A DNA stretch of 64,000 nucleotides from Marinifilum caeruleilacunae (lineage in GTDB: Bacteria; Bacteroidota; Bacteroidia; Bacteroidales; Marinifilaceae): NCBI RefSeq assembly GCF_013141825.1, contig NZ_RZNH01000001.1, positions 62,001 to 126,000 on the forward strand, given 5' to 3'. The notes under the pieces are model-generated. The model ran no database searches. It was not told where the DNA came from and saw nothing but the letters and a program-made list of their open reading frames with translations. The number at the start of each line of letters is the position of its first letter. The stretch's first letter is position 1. A program made the translations under genes and the position numbers. This document shows, one piece after another, positions 44,634 to 51,842 of the stretch.

Positions 44634-45344
44634 ATGTTTTTTGCAGAAAATATCAAGTTTCTTCGCAAGAGAAGAAAGAAATCTCAGGCCGATTTGGCTG
44701 AGCAATTGGAGATTACACGAACCACACTGGCCGGCTACGAAAAAAATGTTCAGCCCCCTTTTAAAGTACTGGTGAAATTTGCCGAATACTTTAATGTATC
44801 CATTGATGCATTAATAAGGTATAATTTGCAGGAATTATCGGAATTTCAGCTTTCGCAGATCGAAGATGGATTCGACATCGATGTAACAGGAAAGAAACTT
44901 CGACTGCTTACCATATCGGTAAACCAGAATGGAGATGAAAACATTGAAATGGTTCCTTTAAAAGCCCAGGCAGGATATACAAACAGCTATGGCGACTTGG
45001 ATTTTATCGAATCGCTGCCAAAATTCTCGCTTCCTTTTTTGCCAAAGGATAAAACCTATCGAAGCTTTCAAATTGAAGGAGATTCAATGCTTCCAATTCC
45101 TGAAGGATCATGGGTTACGGCTTCCTACATTCAAAACTGGGAAAGTATTAAAGATGGTACGCCTTGTATTATTGTTACACAAGATGACGGAATCGTTTTT
45201 AAAGTAGTATACAAGCAACTTGAGAAAAACCAGAGTCTTCTTTTGGTATCGACCAACCGAAATTACAAGCCTTATGAACTGGCAATTGGAAAAGTGGTAG
45301 AAATTTGGAAATTTGAGACTTATAATGGGTTTGATATCGAGTAA
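44634..45344 (+). CDS. LexA-like XRE-S24 self-cleaving repressor
   Basis: The 236-residue protein has an N-terminal XRE HTH (about 1-65, KSQADLAEQLEITRTTLAGYE) and a C-terminal S24 peptidase domain. The self-cleavage elements are all present: the Ala113-Gly114 bond in KAQAGYTNS, the nucleophile Ser151 in EGDSMLP and the general-base Lys190 in GIVFKVVY. Their spacing is close to that of LexA. The frame reads back to a TTG at 44607 through the promoter, so the ATG at 44634 is preferred. It is divergent from dinB-dnaE and is the obvious candidate for their DNA-damage regulator. Confidence 0.88.
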   Translation: MFFAENIKFLRKRRKKSQADLAEQLEITRTTLAGYEKNVQPPFKVLVKFAEYFNVSIDALIRYNLQELSEFQLSQIEDGFDIDVTGKKLRLLTISVNQNGDENIEMVPLKAQAGYTNSYGDLDFIESLPKFSLPFLPKDKTYRSFQIEGDSMLPIPEGSWVTASYIQNWESIKDGTPCIIVTQDDGIVFKVVYKQLEKNQSLLLVSTNRNYKPYELAIGKVVEIWKFETYNGFDIE

Positions 45345-45400
45345 GCTCCTCTAAATATGATCCTAAATTGTTAAAAGATCCAAAAAAGTATATATTTTAT

Positions 45401-45430
45401 TTGTATGTACAACTAATGTCTATATATTTG
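45401..45430 (+). promoter_or_regulatory. MarR gene promoter with overlapping dyad operator
   Basis: TTG (45401-45403) and TATATTTG (45423-45430) are exactly 19 bases apart, giving a consensus promoter. The dyad TTGTATGTACAA (45401-45412, TTGTA-TG-TACAA) covers the -33 element. The same 12-mer recurs twice before the next gene, so this looks like an autoregulatory operator. Confidence 0.75.
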
Positions 45431-45450
45431 TCACATCAAAAGGATAAAAA

Positions 45451-45882
45451 ATGAGCGAATCTTGCAACACATATCACGAATGCTGCCTGTATTTTACGGC
45501 AAATTCACTGGCCCGACAAGTTAATGAAATGGCTGAAGATGCATTTAAAATTACTGGCCTGGCGCCATCTTATGCACATTTAATGCTATTGCTCATCGAA
45601 GAGCCAGGCTTAAGTCAAAACATATTAAGCGATCGCATGAATTTAAAAGCATCTACCATGACCCGCTTTATCGATAAATTGATGCAAAAAGGATATGTAG
45701 AGAGAGTGCAGGAAGGAAGATCGGTTTATATCTACCCTACTGAAAGTGGCAAGAGCCTAAAGAAATCGATTAACCAGGCTTTAAGCATACTATTCGATAA
45801 TTACTGTGAAGTGATGGGCAAAGATTTTGCCGTGAAACTGACAGCAGATATCCACAAAGCAAATACAATATTAAAGGAGTAA
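45451..45882 (+). CDS. MarR-family regulator with N-terminal cysteines
   Basis: The 143-residue winged-helix protein has GLAPSYAHLMLLLIEEPG, the recognition region LSDRMNLKASTMTRFIDKL and the wing YVERVQEGRSVYIYPTESG. Three cysteines lie near the N-terminus (Cys5, Cys11, Cys12; SESCNTYHECC). Cysteine-based MarR proteins are known to sense oxidants or quinones, so a thiol switch is plausible. It probably controls itself and the adjacent quinone-reductase gene through the shared TTGTATGTACAA dyads. Confidence 0.88.
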   Translation: MSESCNTYHECCLYFTANSLARQVNEMAEDAFKITGLAPSYAHLMLLLIEEPGLSQNILSDRMNLKASTMTRFIDKLMQKGYVERVQEGRSVYIYPTESGKSLKKSINQALSILFDNYCEVMGKDFAVKLTADIHKANTILKE

Positions 45883-45907
45883 AATCCTTTATTTTTTAAT
45901 ATATAAT

Positions 45908-45964
45908 TTGTATGTACAACTAATGTAAATATTTTTACTTTTATCCATTTTATTGTATGTACAA
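45908..45964 (+). promoter_or_regulatory. promoter of the oxidoreductase operon with two MarR-type dyads
   Basis: TTGTATGTACAA at 45908-45919 overlaps the -33 TTG (45908-45910), and TATTTTTA (45930-45937, one mismatch) follows 19 bases later. A second identical dyad lies at 45953-45964, downstream of the expected start of transcription, where a bound repressor would block elongation. Both copies match the site at 45401-45412, including the following CTAA. Confidence 0.78.
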
Positions 45965-45980
45965 CTAAGAAAATAAAAAT

Positions 45981-46919
45981 ATGAAGACACTTGTAATTTT
46001 AGCACATCCAAATCTGGATGAATCCATTGCAAACAAAAGAATTGCAGAACAATTATCAGCAAAAGTTGAAAAGCTGGAAGTCAGAGATATCTTTAACTTA
46101 TACCCTGACTACAAAATTGATATTAAAGCAGAGCAAAACGCATTAATTGATGCTGATACCGTAATTTTTCAATATCCTTTCTATTGGTACAACATGCCAG
46201 CCATTTTAAAGGTGTGGTTCGACGAAGTATTCAATTTCAATTTTGCCTATGGTCCTGAAGGAGATAAATTAAAAGGAAAAAATTTCATGCTAAGCTTCAC
46301 CATTGGTGGTCCTGATGATGCCTACTCTCCTTTGGGCTACAATCATTTTAGAATTCCTGATTTTTTGAAACCAATGGAACAATCGGCCTATTTGGCACAA
46401 ATGAATTACCTGGAACCGGTTTACGAACATGGAATGGTTTACATTCCTGGCGTTTACAACACCAAGGAAGCTGTAGAGGAAAAATCTGATGTTCAGGTTC
46501 AAAGATTAGTAGAAAGATTAGATGCCCTGGCAAATGAAAATCCGGAAAACAAAATTAAAAAGTTTGCAAAAGACTGGTTTGAACATTTCGACCTGATGGC
46601 TGACGATGGCTATTTCAACAATTACATTGCCAATGGTGCCAAACTTCAGTTTCCGGAAGGAGAATTTATTGGGCATGAAGGATTCAGCCAGTGGTATGCA
46701 AACATGAAGAAAAACATTAAACCGAATAATGAACACCGCATCGAATCCATTAATGTATCAGCAAACAATGGTCATTTTGATGTTGACCTGGCGGTGAAAT
46801 TAAAAGCTGAAACTTTCGAGGGAGAAAGCATACAGATTAATGCCAAAGAAAACTGGAAGGTAGAAATTACCCGCGATGGCAGAGTAAAAATCCACGAATA
46901 TATAGTAAAAACAGTGTAA
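45981..46919 (+). CDS. NAD(P)H:quinone oxidoreductase fused to a SnoaL/NTF2-like domain
   Basis: The 312-residue fusion has an N-terminal flavodoxin-like domain (about 1-185) of the MdaB/KefF type, with the FMN motif AHPNLDESIANKRI and the active-site region FQYPFYWYNMPAILKVWFDEV. The C-terminal domain (about 195-312) is NTF2/SnoaL-like (DWFEHFDLMADDGYFNNY, FIGHEGFSQWY). The first half should reduce quinones or azo compounds with two electrons. The second may bind or isomerise the product, which is inference. It is the first gene after the double MarR-type operator. Confidence 0.85.
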   Translation: MKTLVILAHPNLDESIANKRIAEQLSAKVEKLEVRDIFNLYPDYKIDIKAEQNALIDADTVIFQYPFYWYNMPAILKVWFDEVFNFNFAYGPEGDKLKGKNFMLSFTIGGPDDAYSPLGYNHFRIPDFLKPMEQSAYLAQMNYLEPVYEHGMVYIPGVYNTKEAVEEKSDVQVQRLVERLDALANENPENKIKKFAKDWFEHFDLMADDGYFNNYIANGAKLQFPEGEFIGHEGFSQWYANMKKNIKPNNEHRIESINVSANNGHFDVDLAVKLKAETFEGESIQINAKENWKVEITRDGRVKIHEYIVKTV

Positions 46920-46966
46920 GTATAAAGGAGGGTTTTACATCCTCCACCTGGCTTTTAAAACAAATT

Positions 46967-47374
46967 ATGAGAAGAGAGATAGAAGATGTTGTAACAAAAA
47001 TGTTTGTGTACAACGACGAACACAACTGGGAAGGCCTGGCATCGGTTTTTGCCCCTGAAGTTAGCATGCTTCACCTGTTGGAAGGAAATGAAAGTGAGCA
47101 CAGGATGACTCCAAATGAGATTGTTTCGGCATGGCGTCCAATTATGGAGCAATTTCAATCGGTTCATCACCAAATTGGCAATATGCTTTTAAGAAGTATG
47201 GATGAACAATCTGCAATTTTAACTTGCTATGGTAGGTCAACCCACTACAAAACCGATGGTAACGTTTGGGAAGTAGTAGGAAACTATGAATTCAAACTTA
47301 GTAAGCTGGATGGCCATTGGAAGATTGTTGGTGAGATTTTTCAGTGTAAACATCAATCGGGCAGCCTAAATTAA
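46967..47374 (+). CDS. SnoaL/NTF2-like protein
   Basis: The 135-residue cone-fold protein has MFVYNDEHNWEGLASVFAPEV at the start and ITKL-type beta-strands ending NYEFKLSKLDGHWKIVGEIF. Members act as isomerases, hydrolases or ligand carriers, and nothing here decides which. It lies between the quinone reductase-SnoaL fusion and an Old Yellow Enzyme, with a 6-base gap to the latter, and is one of six such domains in the island. A small GGAGG/CCTCC stem before it (46927-46945) may modulate expression. Confidence 0.75.
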   Translation: MRREIEDVVTKMFVYNDEHNWEGLASVFAPEVSMLHLLEGNESEHRMTPNEIVSAWRPIMEQFQSVHHQIGNMLLRSMDEQSAILTCYGRSTHYKTDGNVWEVVGNYEFKLSKLDGHWKIVGEIFQCKHQSGSLN

Positions 47375-47380
47375 TATTCT

Positions 47381-48481
47381 ATGAAACGATTATTTGAGCC
47401 TGTAAAAATCAACTCTTTAGAGCTTAAAAATAGAATTATCCGATCGGCAGCATGGATGAATGCTGCCGAGGATAATGGTAAGATAAACGAACAAACTCTA
47501 AAGATTTATGAAGATTTGGCTAAAGGAGGTGCCGGACTGGTGATGACGGGATATGCTTATATCCTGAAGGAAGAACAGCCAAACCCACATATGCTGGGAA
47601 TTTACAGCGATGATTTGATTGAAGAGCATAAAAAGTTAACATCCCTTGTACATGAAAATGGTTCCAAAATTGGACTTCAAATTGTGTATGGAGGCTCAGC
47701 TAGCACTCATCCCAATGCAGGATCTATGAAATTTATTGGACCTTCTGCTATACAAAACCGAATGACAGGTATTACACCAAAAGAAGCAACTATTGAAGAT
47801 TTTCGGAGAATTACCAAAGCTTTTGGAGATGCAGCATTCCGTGCAAAGCAAGCTGGTTATGATGCCGTTCAATTTCATGCCGCACATGGCTACTTTTTGA
47901 GCATGTTACTCACTCCTTATTTCAATAGAAGAAGCGATGAATATGGCGGTGATATTCATGGCAGGGCAAAGTTAGTCTATGAGATTGTTCAAGAAGTACA
48001 GAACAGAGTTGGTAGCGATTTTCCCGTAATGATTAAAATGAACTTTGATGATTTACTGGAAAATGGTGAAGGAATGACATTTAAAGAAGCTCAACAGCTT
48101 TGTCAGAGATTGGATGAGATAGGAATCGATTTAATCGAACTAAGTGCAGGAAGTCTATCGGGGAAACCAGATCTTCCTATTGTTAGAACTAAATTAAAGT
48201 CGCCTGAAGCACAATCATACTATAAAGAGGCCGCCATCAAAATTTCATCGCAGGTGAAAGCTCCAATTTCATTTGTAGGAGGAAATAGAACGCCAGACCT
48301 TATGGAAGAGATCTTAAATGATTCAAACATCGAATTCTTTTCCATGGCCAGACCATTTATTGCTGAACCGGATTTGGTTAATAAATGGCAGAAAAACCAA
48401 TCCTATCAGTTAAAGTGTGTATCCTGTAATCGATGCTGGGATACTGTCCCTGTATCATGTGTTTTGAATCGAAAAAAGTAA
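47381..48481 (+). CDS. Old Yellow Enzyme-type NADH:flavin oxidoreductase
   Basis: The 366-residue FMN TIM barrel begins LFEPVKINSLELKNRII. The substrate-binding histidine pair is in FHAAHGYFLSMLLTPYFN, followed by NRRSDEYGGD. The C-terminus carries a cysteine group (LKCVSCNRCWDTVPVSC) as in the class with an iron-sulfur-like tail, but it lacks the large extra domains of 2,4-dienoyl-CoA reductase. It probably reduces activated C=C bonds of enones and quinones. It belongs to the MarR-controlled run. Confidence 0.9.
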   Translation: MKRLFEPVKINSLELKNRIIRSAAWMNAAEDNGKINEQTLKIYEDLAKGGAGLVMTGYAYILKEEQPNPHMLGIYSDDLIEEHKKLTSLVHENGSKIGLQIVYGGSASTHPNAGSMKFIGPSAIQNRMTGITPKEATIEDFRRITKAFGDAAFRAKQAGYDAVQFHAAHGYFLSMLLTPYFNRRSDEYGGDIHGRAKLVYEIVQEVQNRVGSDFPVMIKMNFDDLLENGEGMTFKEAQQLCQRLDEIGIDLIELSAGSLSGKPDLPIVRTKLKSPEAQSYYKEAAIKISSQVKAPISFVGGNRTPDLMEEILNDSNIEFFSMARPFIAEPDLVNKWQKNQSYQLKCVSCNRCWDTVPVSCVLNRKK

Positions 48482-48489
48482 GTAGAATC

Positions 48490-49371
48490 ATGAAAGCAAA
48501 AGTGTTAGTAGTTGGTTGTACCGGACAAACCGGTAGCCTAATTGTTGAGCAGCTGGAGAATAATAATTTGGTTGATGTGAGGTATTGCTCCAGAAGACAA
48601 GAGCAAGTGAACAGGTGGCAGAGCGAAGGAAAAGATGCGGTTTATCTGGATTTAAATGAACCCAGAACTTTTGGAATTGCATTAGCTGGTATCGACCGAC
48701 TTTTTATTTTAACGGGATATACCGTAGATATGCTTCTACAAAGCAAAACATTAACCGATGCTGCTGTAAAGGCTGGCGTATCGCACATTGTACATTGGGG
48801 AATATTTGCCAATTGGGATTGTACCGAAGGTCATTTTGCATGGCACTAGCTGGTCGAAACTTATATTAAGGCCAGCGGAATTGCCTGGACCAACCTGCAT
48901 CCCAATTACTTCATGGAAAATTTACTTCATGTTACCCCTATTGTAGACAATCAGTTTGTTATGTTTTCGGGGAAAGCACGTTGGGGTTGGACTGCACTGG
49001 ATGATGCGGCTCGAGTTGCTGCAAGAGTATTGGAAGAAGGTGAAAAGAAACATGCGAGCAAATCTTATTGGTTAAGCACTGAAGCTTTAAACGGCGATGA
49101 AGCTGCTGAAATTCTTAGCGAAGAACTGGGCACTAAAATTACTTGTGATACCAGGGAACCAGAAGAATTAGAAGCTCTTTTTAATAGCGGGAAAACGGAT
49201 ATAGAAATTACCTACGCAAAAAATGCAGTTGACATTATGCATCAAATTCAAGATGGGCGAATGACCTATATGGGAACCATCAGAGATGATGTGCCTTATG
49301 TAACAGGTACTCCTTCTACCAGCTTTAGAGAGTGGGTGAAAATTCATAAGAGTGAATTGCTTGGTAAATAG
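48490..49371 (+). pseudogene. NmrA-like NAD(P)-binding oxidoreductase interrupted by one amber codon
   Basis: The frame from ATG 48490 (MKAKVLVVGCTGQTGSLIVEQ, a Rossmann GxxGxxG motif) to TAA 49371 is continuous except for one TAG at 48847-48849. The break falls in HFAWH-stop-LVETYIKASG, where NmrA-type proteins normally have Gln (HQLVE). CAG to TAG is a single-base change, and both halves keep family sequence (IAWTNLHPNYFMENL after the stop). It is either a recent nonsense mutation, a sequencing error or, less likely, stop read-through. The intact gene would encode 293 residues. The gene starts 8 bases after the Old Yellow Enzyme gene. Confidence 0.85.
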
Positions 49372-49381
49372 TTTAACAAGT

Positions 49382-49486
49382 CATTAACACAGGCTTAATT
49401 CTCTTTAAACGTGCATTTTACACATTTATGTAACTAAGAAAGGCCTGTGTTACAAATCTCTTTGCATTATCGAAACCATAGCTTTG
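49382..49486 (+). promoter_or_regulatory. promoter element A, copy 1
   Basis: CATTAACA (49382), TACACATTTATGTAACTA (49419-49436) and TGTTAC (49448-49453) precede the -7 element TAGCTTTG (49479-49486). The same words occur at 53279-53383 with identical spacing to their -7 box (97 bases). Here there is also a long inverted pair TAACACAGGC/GCCTGTGTTA (about 49385-49394 and 49443-49452). The element lies upstream of -35, as for an activator. Confidence 0.75.
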
Positions 49487-49513
49487 TATCAAAATCAATA
49501 AAAACATTATAAA

Positions 49514-49798
49514 ATGATCATTGTAACTGTTAAAGCCTCACCTAAACGTGAGCATAAGGAAGATTTTTTATCGGCTTTTAAGTCTGTATCCGAATTGGTG
49601 TATAAGGAAGAAGGATGTATTGAATATGAAATCTACCAAAAAGACGAAAAATCGAATGATTTGTTTCTTTTCGAGCGTTGGGAATCAAAGGAAGCATTGG
49701 ATGCTCATTTAAAAACAAAGCACATGGAAGATTTCTTTGCACAAGTGTCTCCATGGTTTGAGAGTGAAAATGACATGCAAGTTTACGAAGTGAAATAA
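49514..49798 (+). CDS. ABM-domain protein (putative quinol monooxygenase)
   Basis: The 94-residue antibiotic-biosynthesis-monooxygenase-type ferredoxin-like protein has VTVKASPKREHKEDFLSAF, EEGCIEYEIYQKDEKSNDLFLFERWESKEALDAHLKTKH. This is the YgiN-like group, linked to quinol oxidation in E. coli. It is the first gene behind promoter element A and lies 5 bases before a flavodoxin-like reductase gene. Confidence 0.85.
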   Translation: MIIVTVKASPKREHKEDFLSAFKSVSELVYKEEGCIEYEIYQKDEKSNDLFLFERWESKEALDAHLKTKHMEDFFAQVSPWFESENDMQVYEVK

Positions 49799-49803
49799 CA
49801 TCA

Positions 49804-50394
49804 ATGAAAGTATTAGTTATTTCATGTAGTCCAAGAGCAAAATCTTCGAGTCTGGCATTGGCACAACACAGCATCAATGCCTTGAAGGAAAATGGTATTG
49901 AGGTGGAGATCTATCATGTAAGAAACAAAAAACACCAAGTATGTGCGGGCTGTATGGCTTGTGTGAATAAACACAAGTGCATATTAAAAGATGATATGAT
50001 TGAACTTCATGAGAAAATGAAAGCTGCAGATGGAATTCTAATGGTTAGTCCTGTATATTTCTATGACGTTAACGCACAATGTAAAATCATAATTGACCGA
50101 AGTTATGCCGTTCAACCCTTAAACGGAAATAAGCTTGGAGCATCAATTATCACAGCTGGAAGTTTAAGACATATGGGTGCAATCAATACGATCAGCAACT
50201 TCTTTCTTGTACAAGGAATAGCCAATCTTGGCTTTGTTTCTGCTTACAACACAGAGCAAGAGCTAAGCAAAGGTATTGAGTCCGCAAAACAGCTAGGGAT
50301 AAAAATGGTTGAAGCCATTAAATTGATGCAAACATCAGAAGAAACACCATTCTCTATGCATAATCATTACTCATATGGAACGCATACTTTTTAA
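49804..50394 (+). CDS. iron-sulfur-flavoprotein-like NADPH:FMN reductase
   Basis: The 196-residue flavodoxin-fold protein has the phosphate-binding loop SCSPRAKSSSLALAQ and a cysteine motif CAGCMACVNKHKC (about residues 53-65). The latter is typical of the multimeric flavodoxin/iron-sulfur flavoprotein family. MVSPVYFYDVNAQCKIIIDRS is the usual FMN-site region. It probably transfers electrons from NAD(P)H to flavin or quinone acceptors. It sits 5 bases after the ABM gene in the element A operon and resembles the protein encoded at 55299-55934. Confidence 0.85.
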   Translation: MKVLVISCSPRAKSSSLALAQHSINALKENGIEVEIYHVRNKKHQVCAGCMACVNKHKCILKDDMIELHEKMKAADGILMVSPVYFYDVNAQCKIIIDRSYAVQPLNGNKLGASIITAGSLRHMGAINTISNFFLVQGIANLGFVSAYNTEQELSKGIESAKQLGIKMVEAIKLMQTSEETPFSMHNHYSYGTHTF

Positions 50395-50432
50395 GATCAT
50401 GGCTTTGATTTTCAGTCAAATAATAAATTTCA

Positions 50433-51020
50433 ATGAATAAAACGATGACACAATACTTCAAACCTATCTTACTAATTGTAGTATTTACCATGAACACAAA
50501 TACGATGAGTGCACAGAATAATAAAATTAAACAAGACAAATACCTGGAACCAACAGTAGGTTATGTCACTTTAATGAAAGAAGTCAGAAACCGACAATTT
50601 ACCAGAAATGACATCAAAAGTTTTGTGTATAAGGTATTTGCCATGTACGAAAGAGCTACTTGTGAAAATGTACATGTTAATGTAGATGAATTCAAACCCT
50701 TTATTGATGAAAATATTTACGTGGACTTTCCTGATTATCAAATTAGATCATGGAAGGACTACGTAGAATGGCATCAATGGATTCATAATCTTTTGGAGTC
50801 CGATGATCATAATATCGAGAAGATAAACGTGGAATTTCTTGTTAATGGAAAATATCAGGTCACTTTTGATGTACGCTGGCGTGGTTTGTTCAAAGATGGT
50901 ACTTATCTTGATAATACGATTCGACAAGTATGGATTATGAGAGAAGAAGAAGGAAAACAACTTCCTGTAATCGAAAAATATATTGCGAAAGTTAATGACC
51001 CAATGGTAATCGCTAATTAA
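50433..51020 (+). CDS. exported NTF2/SnoaL-like protein
   Basis: The 195-residue protein has an N-terminal signal (FKPILLIVVFTMNTNTMSAQ) and a cone-fold domain (about 60-190: DIKSFVYKVFAMYERATCEN, WKDYVEWHQWIHNLLES, YQVTFDVRWRGLFKDGTYL). It is related to the N-terminal domain of the ankyrin protein encoded at 51843. Its last codons overlap the start of the shared block in front of the SDR gene. It probably acts outside the cytoplasm; its ligand is unknown. Confidence 0.75.
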   Translation: MNKTMTQYFKPILLIVVFTMNTNTMSAQNNKIKQDKYLEPTVGYVTLMKEVRNRQFTRNDIKSFVYKVFAMYERATCENVHVNVDEFKPFIDENIYVDFPDYQIRSWKDYVEWHQWIHNLLESDDHNIEKINVEFLVNGKYQVTFDVRWRGLFKDGTYLDNTIRQVWIMREEEGKQLPVIEKYIAKVNDPMVIAN

Positions 51021-51075
51021 TACCATTATTCCCTCAATTAGTATAAGTGTTGAGCATAGCTTGCAAATATCTTTA
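51011..51075 (+). promoter_or_regulatory. promoter element B, copy 1 (SDR gene)
   Basis: CGCTAATTA at 51011, TACCATTATTCCCT (51021-51034) and TTAGTATAA (about 51038-51046) align without gaps to the DNA at 59562-59597 before another SDR gene (29 of 36 bases by hand count). The -7-like TATCTTTA (51068-51075) follows 57 bases from the element start. The first nine bases lie inside the end of the upstream gene. Confidence 0.7.
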
Positions 51076-51098
51076 CCCAAAATAAAAAAACACGAAGA

Positions 51099-51830
51099 AT
51101 GAAAAGAAATATCTTAATTACTGGTGGATCAGCAGGTATGGGCTTAAGTACCGCTATCAAATTTGCTGAAAATGGCGACCAGGTAATTATTACTGGACGT
51201 AATCGCGAAAAATTAGAAGAAGTAAAACAAAAATATCCGAACATATATACCATTGCTTCCGATGTTTCCATTAGTGAAGAACGAAAGGCATTAATGATTG
51301 AAATACAAAAGAAGTTCGGCCATATTGATATTTTGTTCTCCAATGTTGGAGTTGGAATTTTTAAACCATTAACAGAAATTTCAGAAGATGAGTTCGATAA
51401 GTTGGTGAACGTCAACTACAAGGGCACTTTTTTCTTCATTCAGGAAGCTTTAAAAATTATGCCTGATAACAGCAGAATTATTGTGAACAGTTCCTGGACA
51501 CATCACCGGGGCTTATACTCCTCTGCCCTTTATGGATCAACAAAAGCTGCCATTAGTCACCTGGTTAAATCTTTATCTATCGAACTGGCAGACAGAGGAA
51601 TTAATATCAATGCCATTAGTCCTGGCTATATCAATACAGAACAATTTAATGAAGAGATGCTGGGGGAAAAAGCAGCCCAGGCACGCAAGCTGCAAGTTCC
51701 GGTAAAGCGTTTTGGAAAACCTGAAGAAATAAGTGGCATGGTGTATTTTCTTGCCTCTTCTGATGCCAGTTATATTAATGGTCAGGACATCCTAATTGAT
51801 GGAGGCCTTACCGCAGTACATAACTATTAA
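51099..51830 (+). CDS. short-chain dehydrogenase/reductase
   Basis: A classical SDR of 243 residues: TGGSAGMGLSTAIKFA (cofactor), DILFSNVGVG, the catalytic Ser in IVNSSWTHHRG and the YxxxK motif in ALYGSTKAAISHLVKS. The C-terminus is complete (NGQDILIDGGLTAVHNY). The substrate cannot be predicted. It begins behind promoter element B and is followed after 12 bases by the ankyrin gene. Confidence 0.9.
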   Translation: MKRNILITGGSAGMGLSTAIKFAENGDQVIITGRNREKLEEVKQKYPNIYTIASDVSISEERKALMIEIQKKFGHIDILFSNVGVGIFKPLTEISEDEFDKLVNVNYKGTFFFIQEALKIMPDNSRIIVNSSWTHHRGLYSSALYGSTKAAISHLVKSLSIELADRGININAISPGYINTEQFNEEMLGEKAAQARKLQVPVKRFGKPEEISGMVYFLASSDASYINGQDILIDGGLTAVHNY

Positions 51831-51842
51831 AACCATAAGCAT

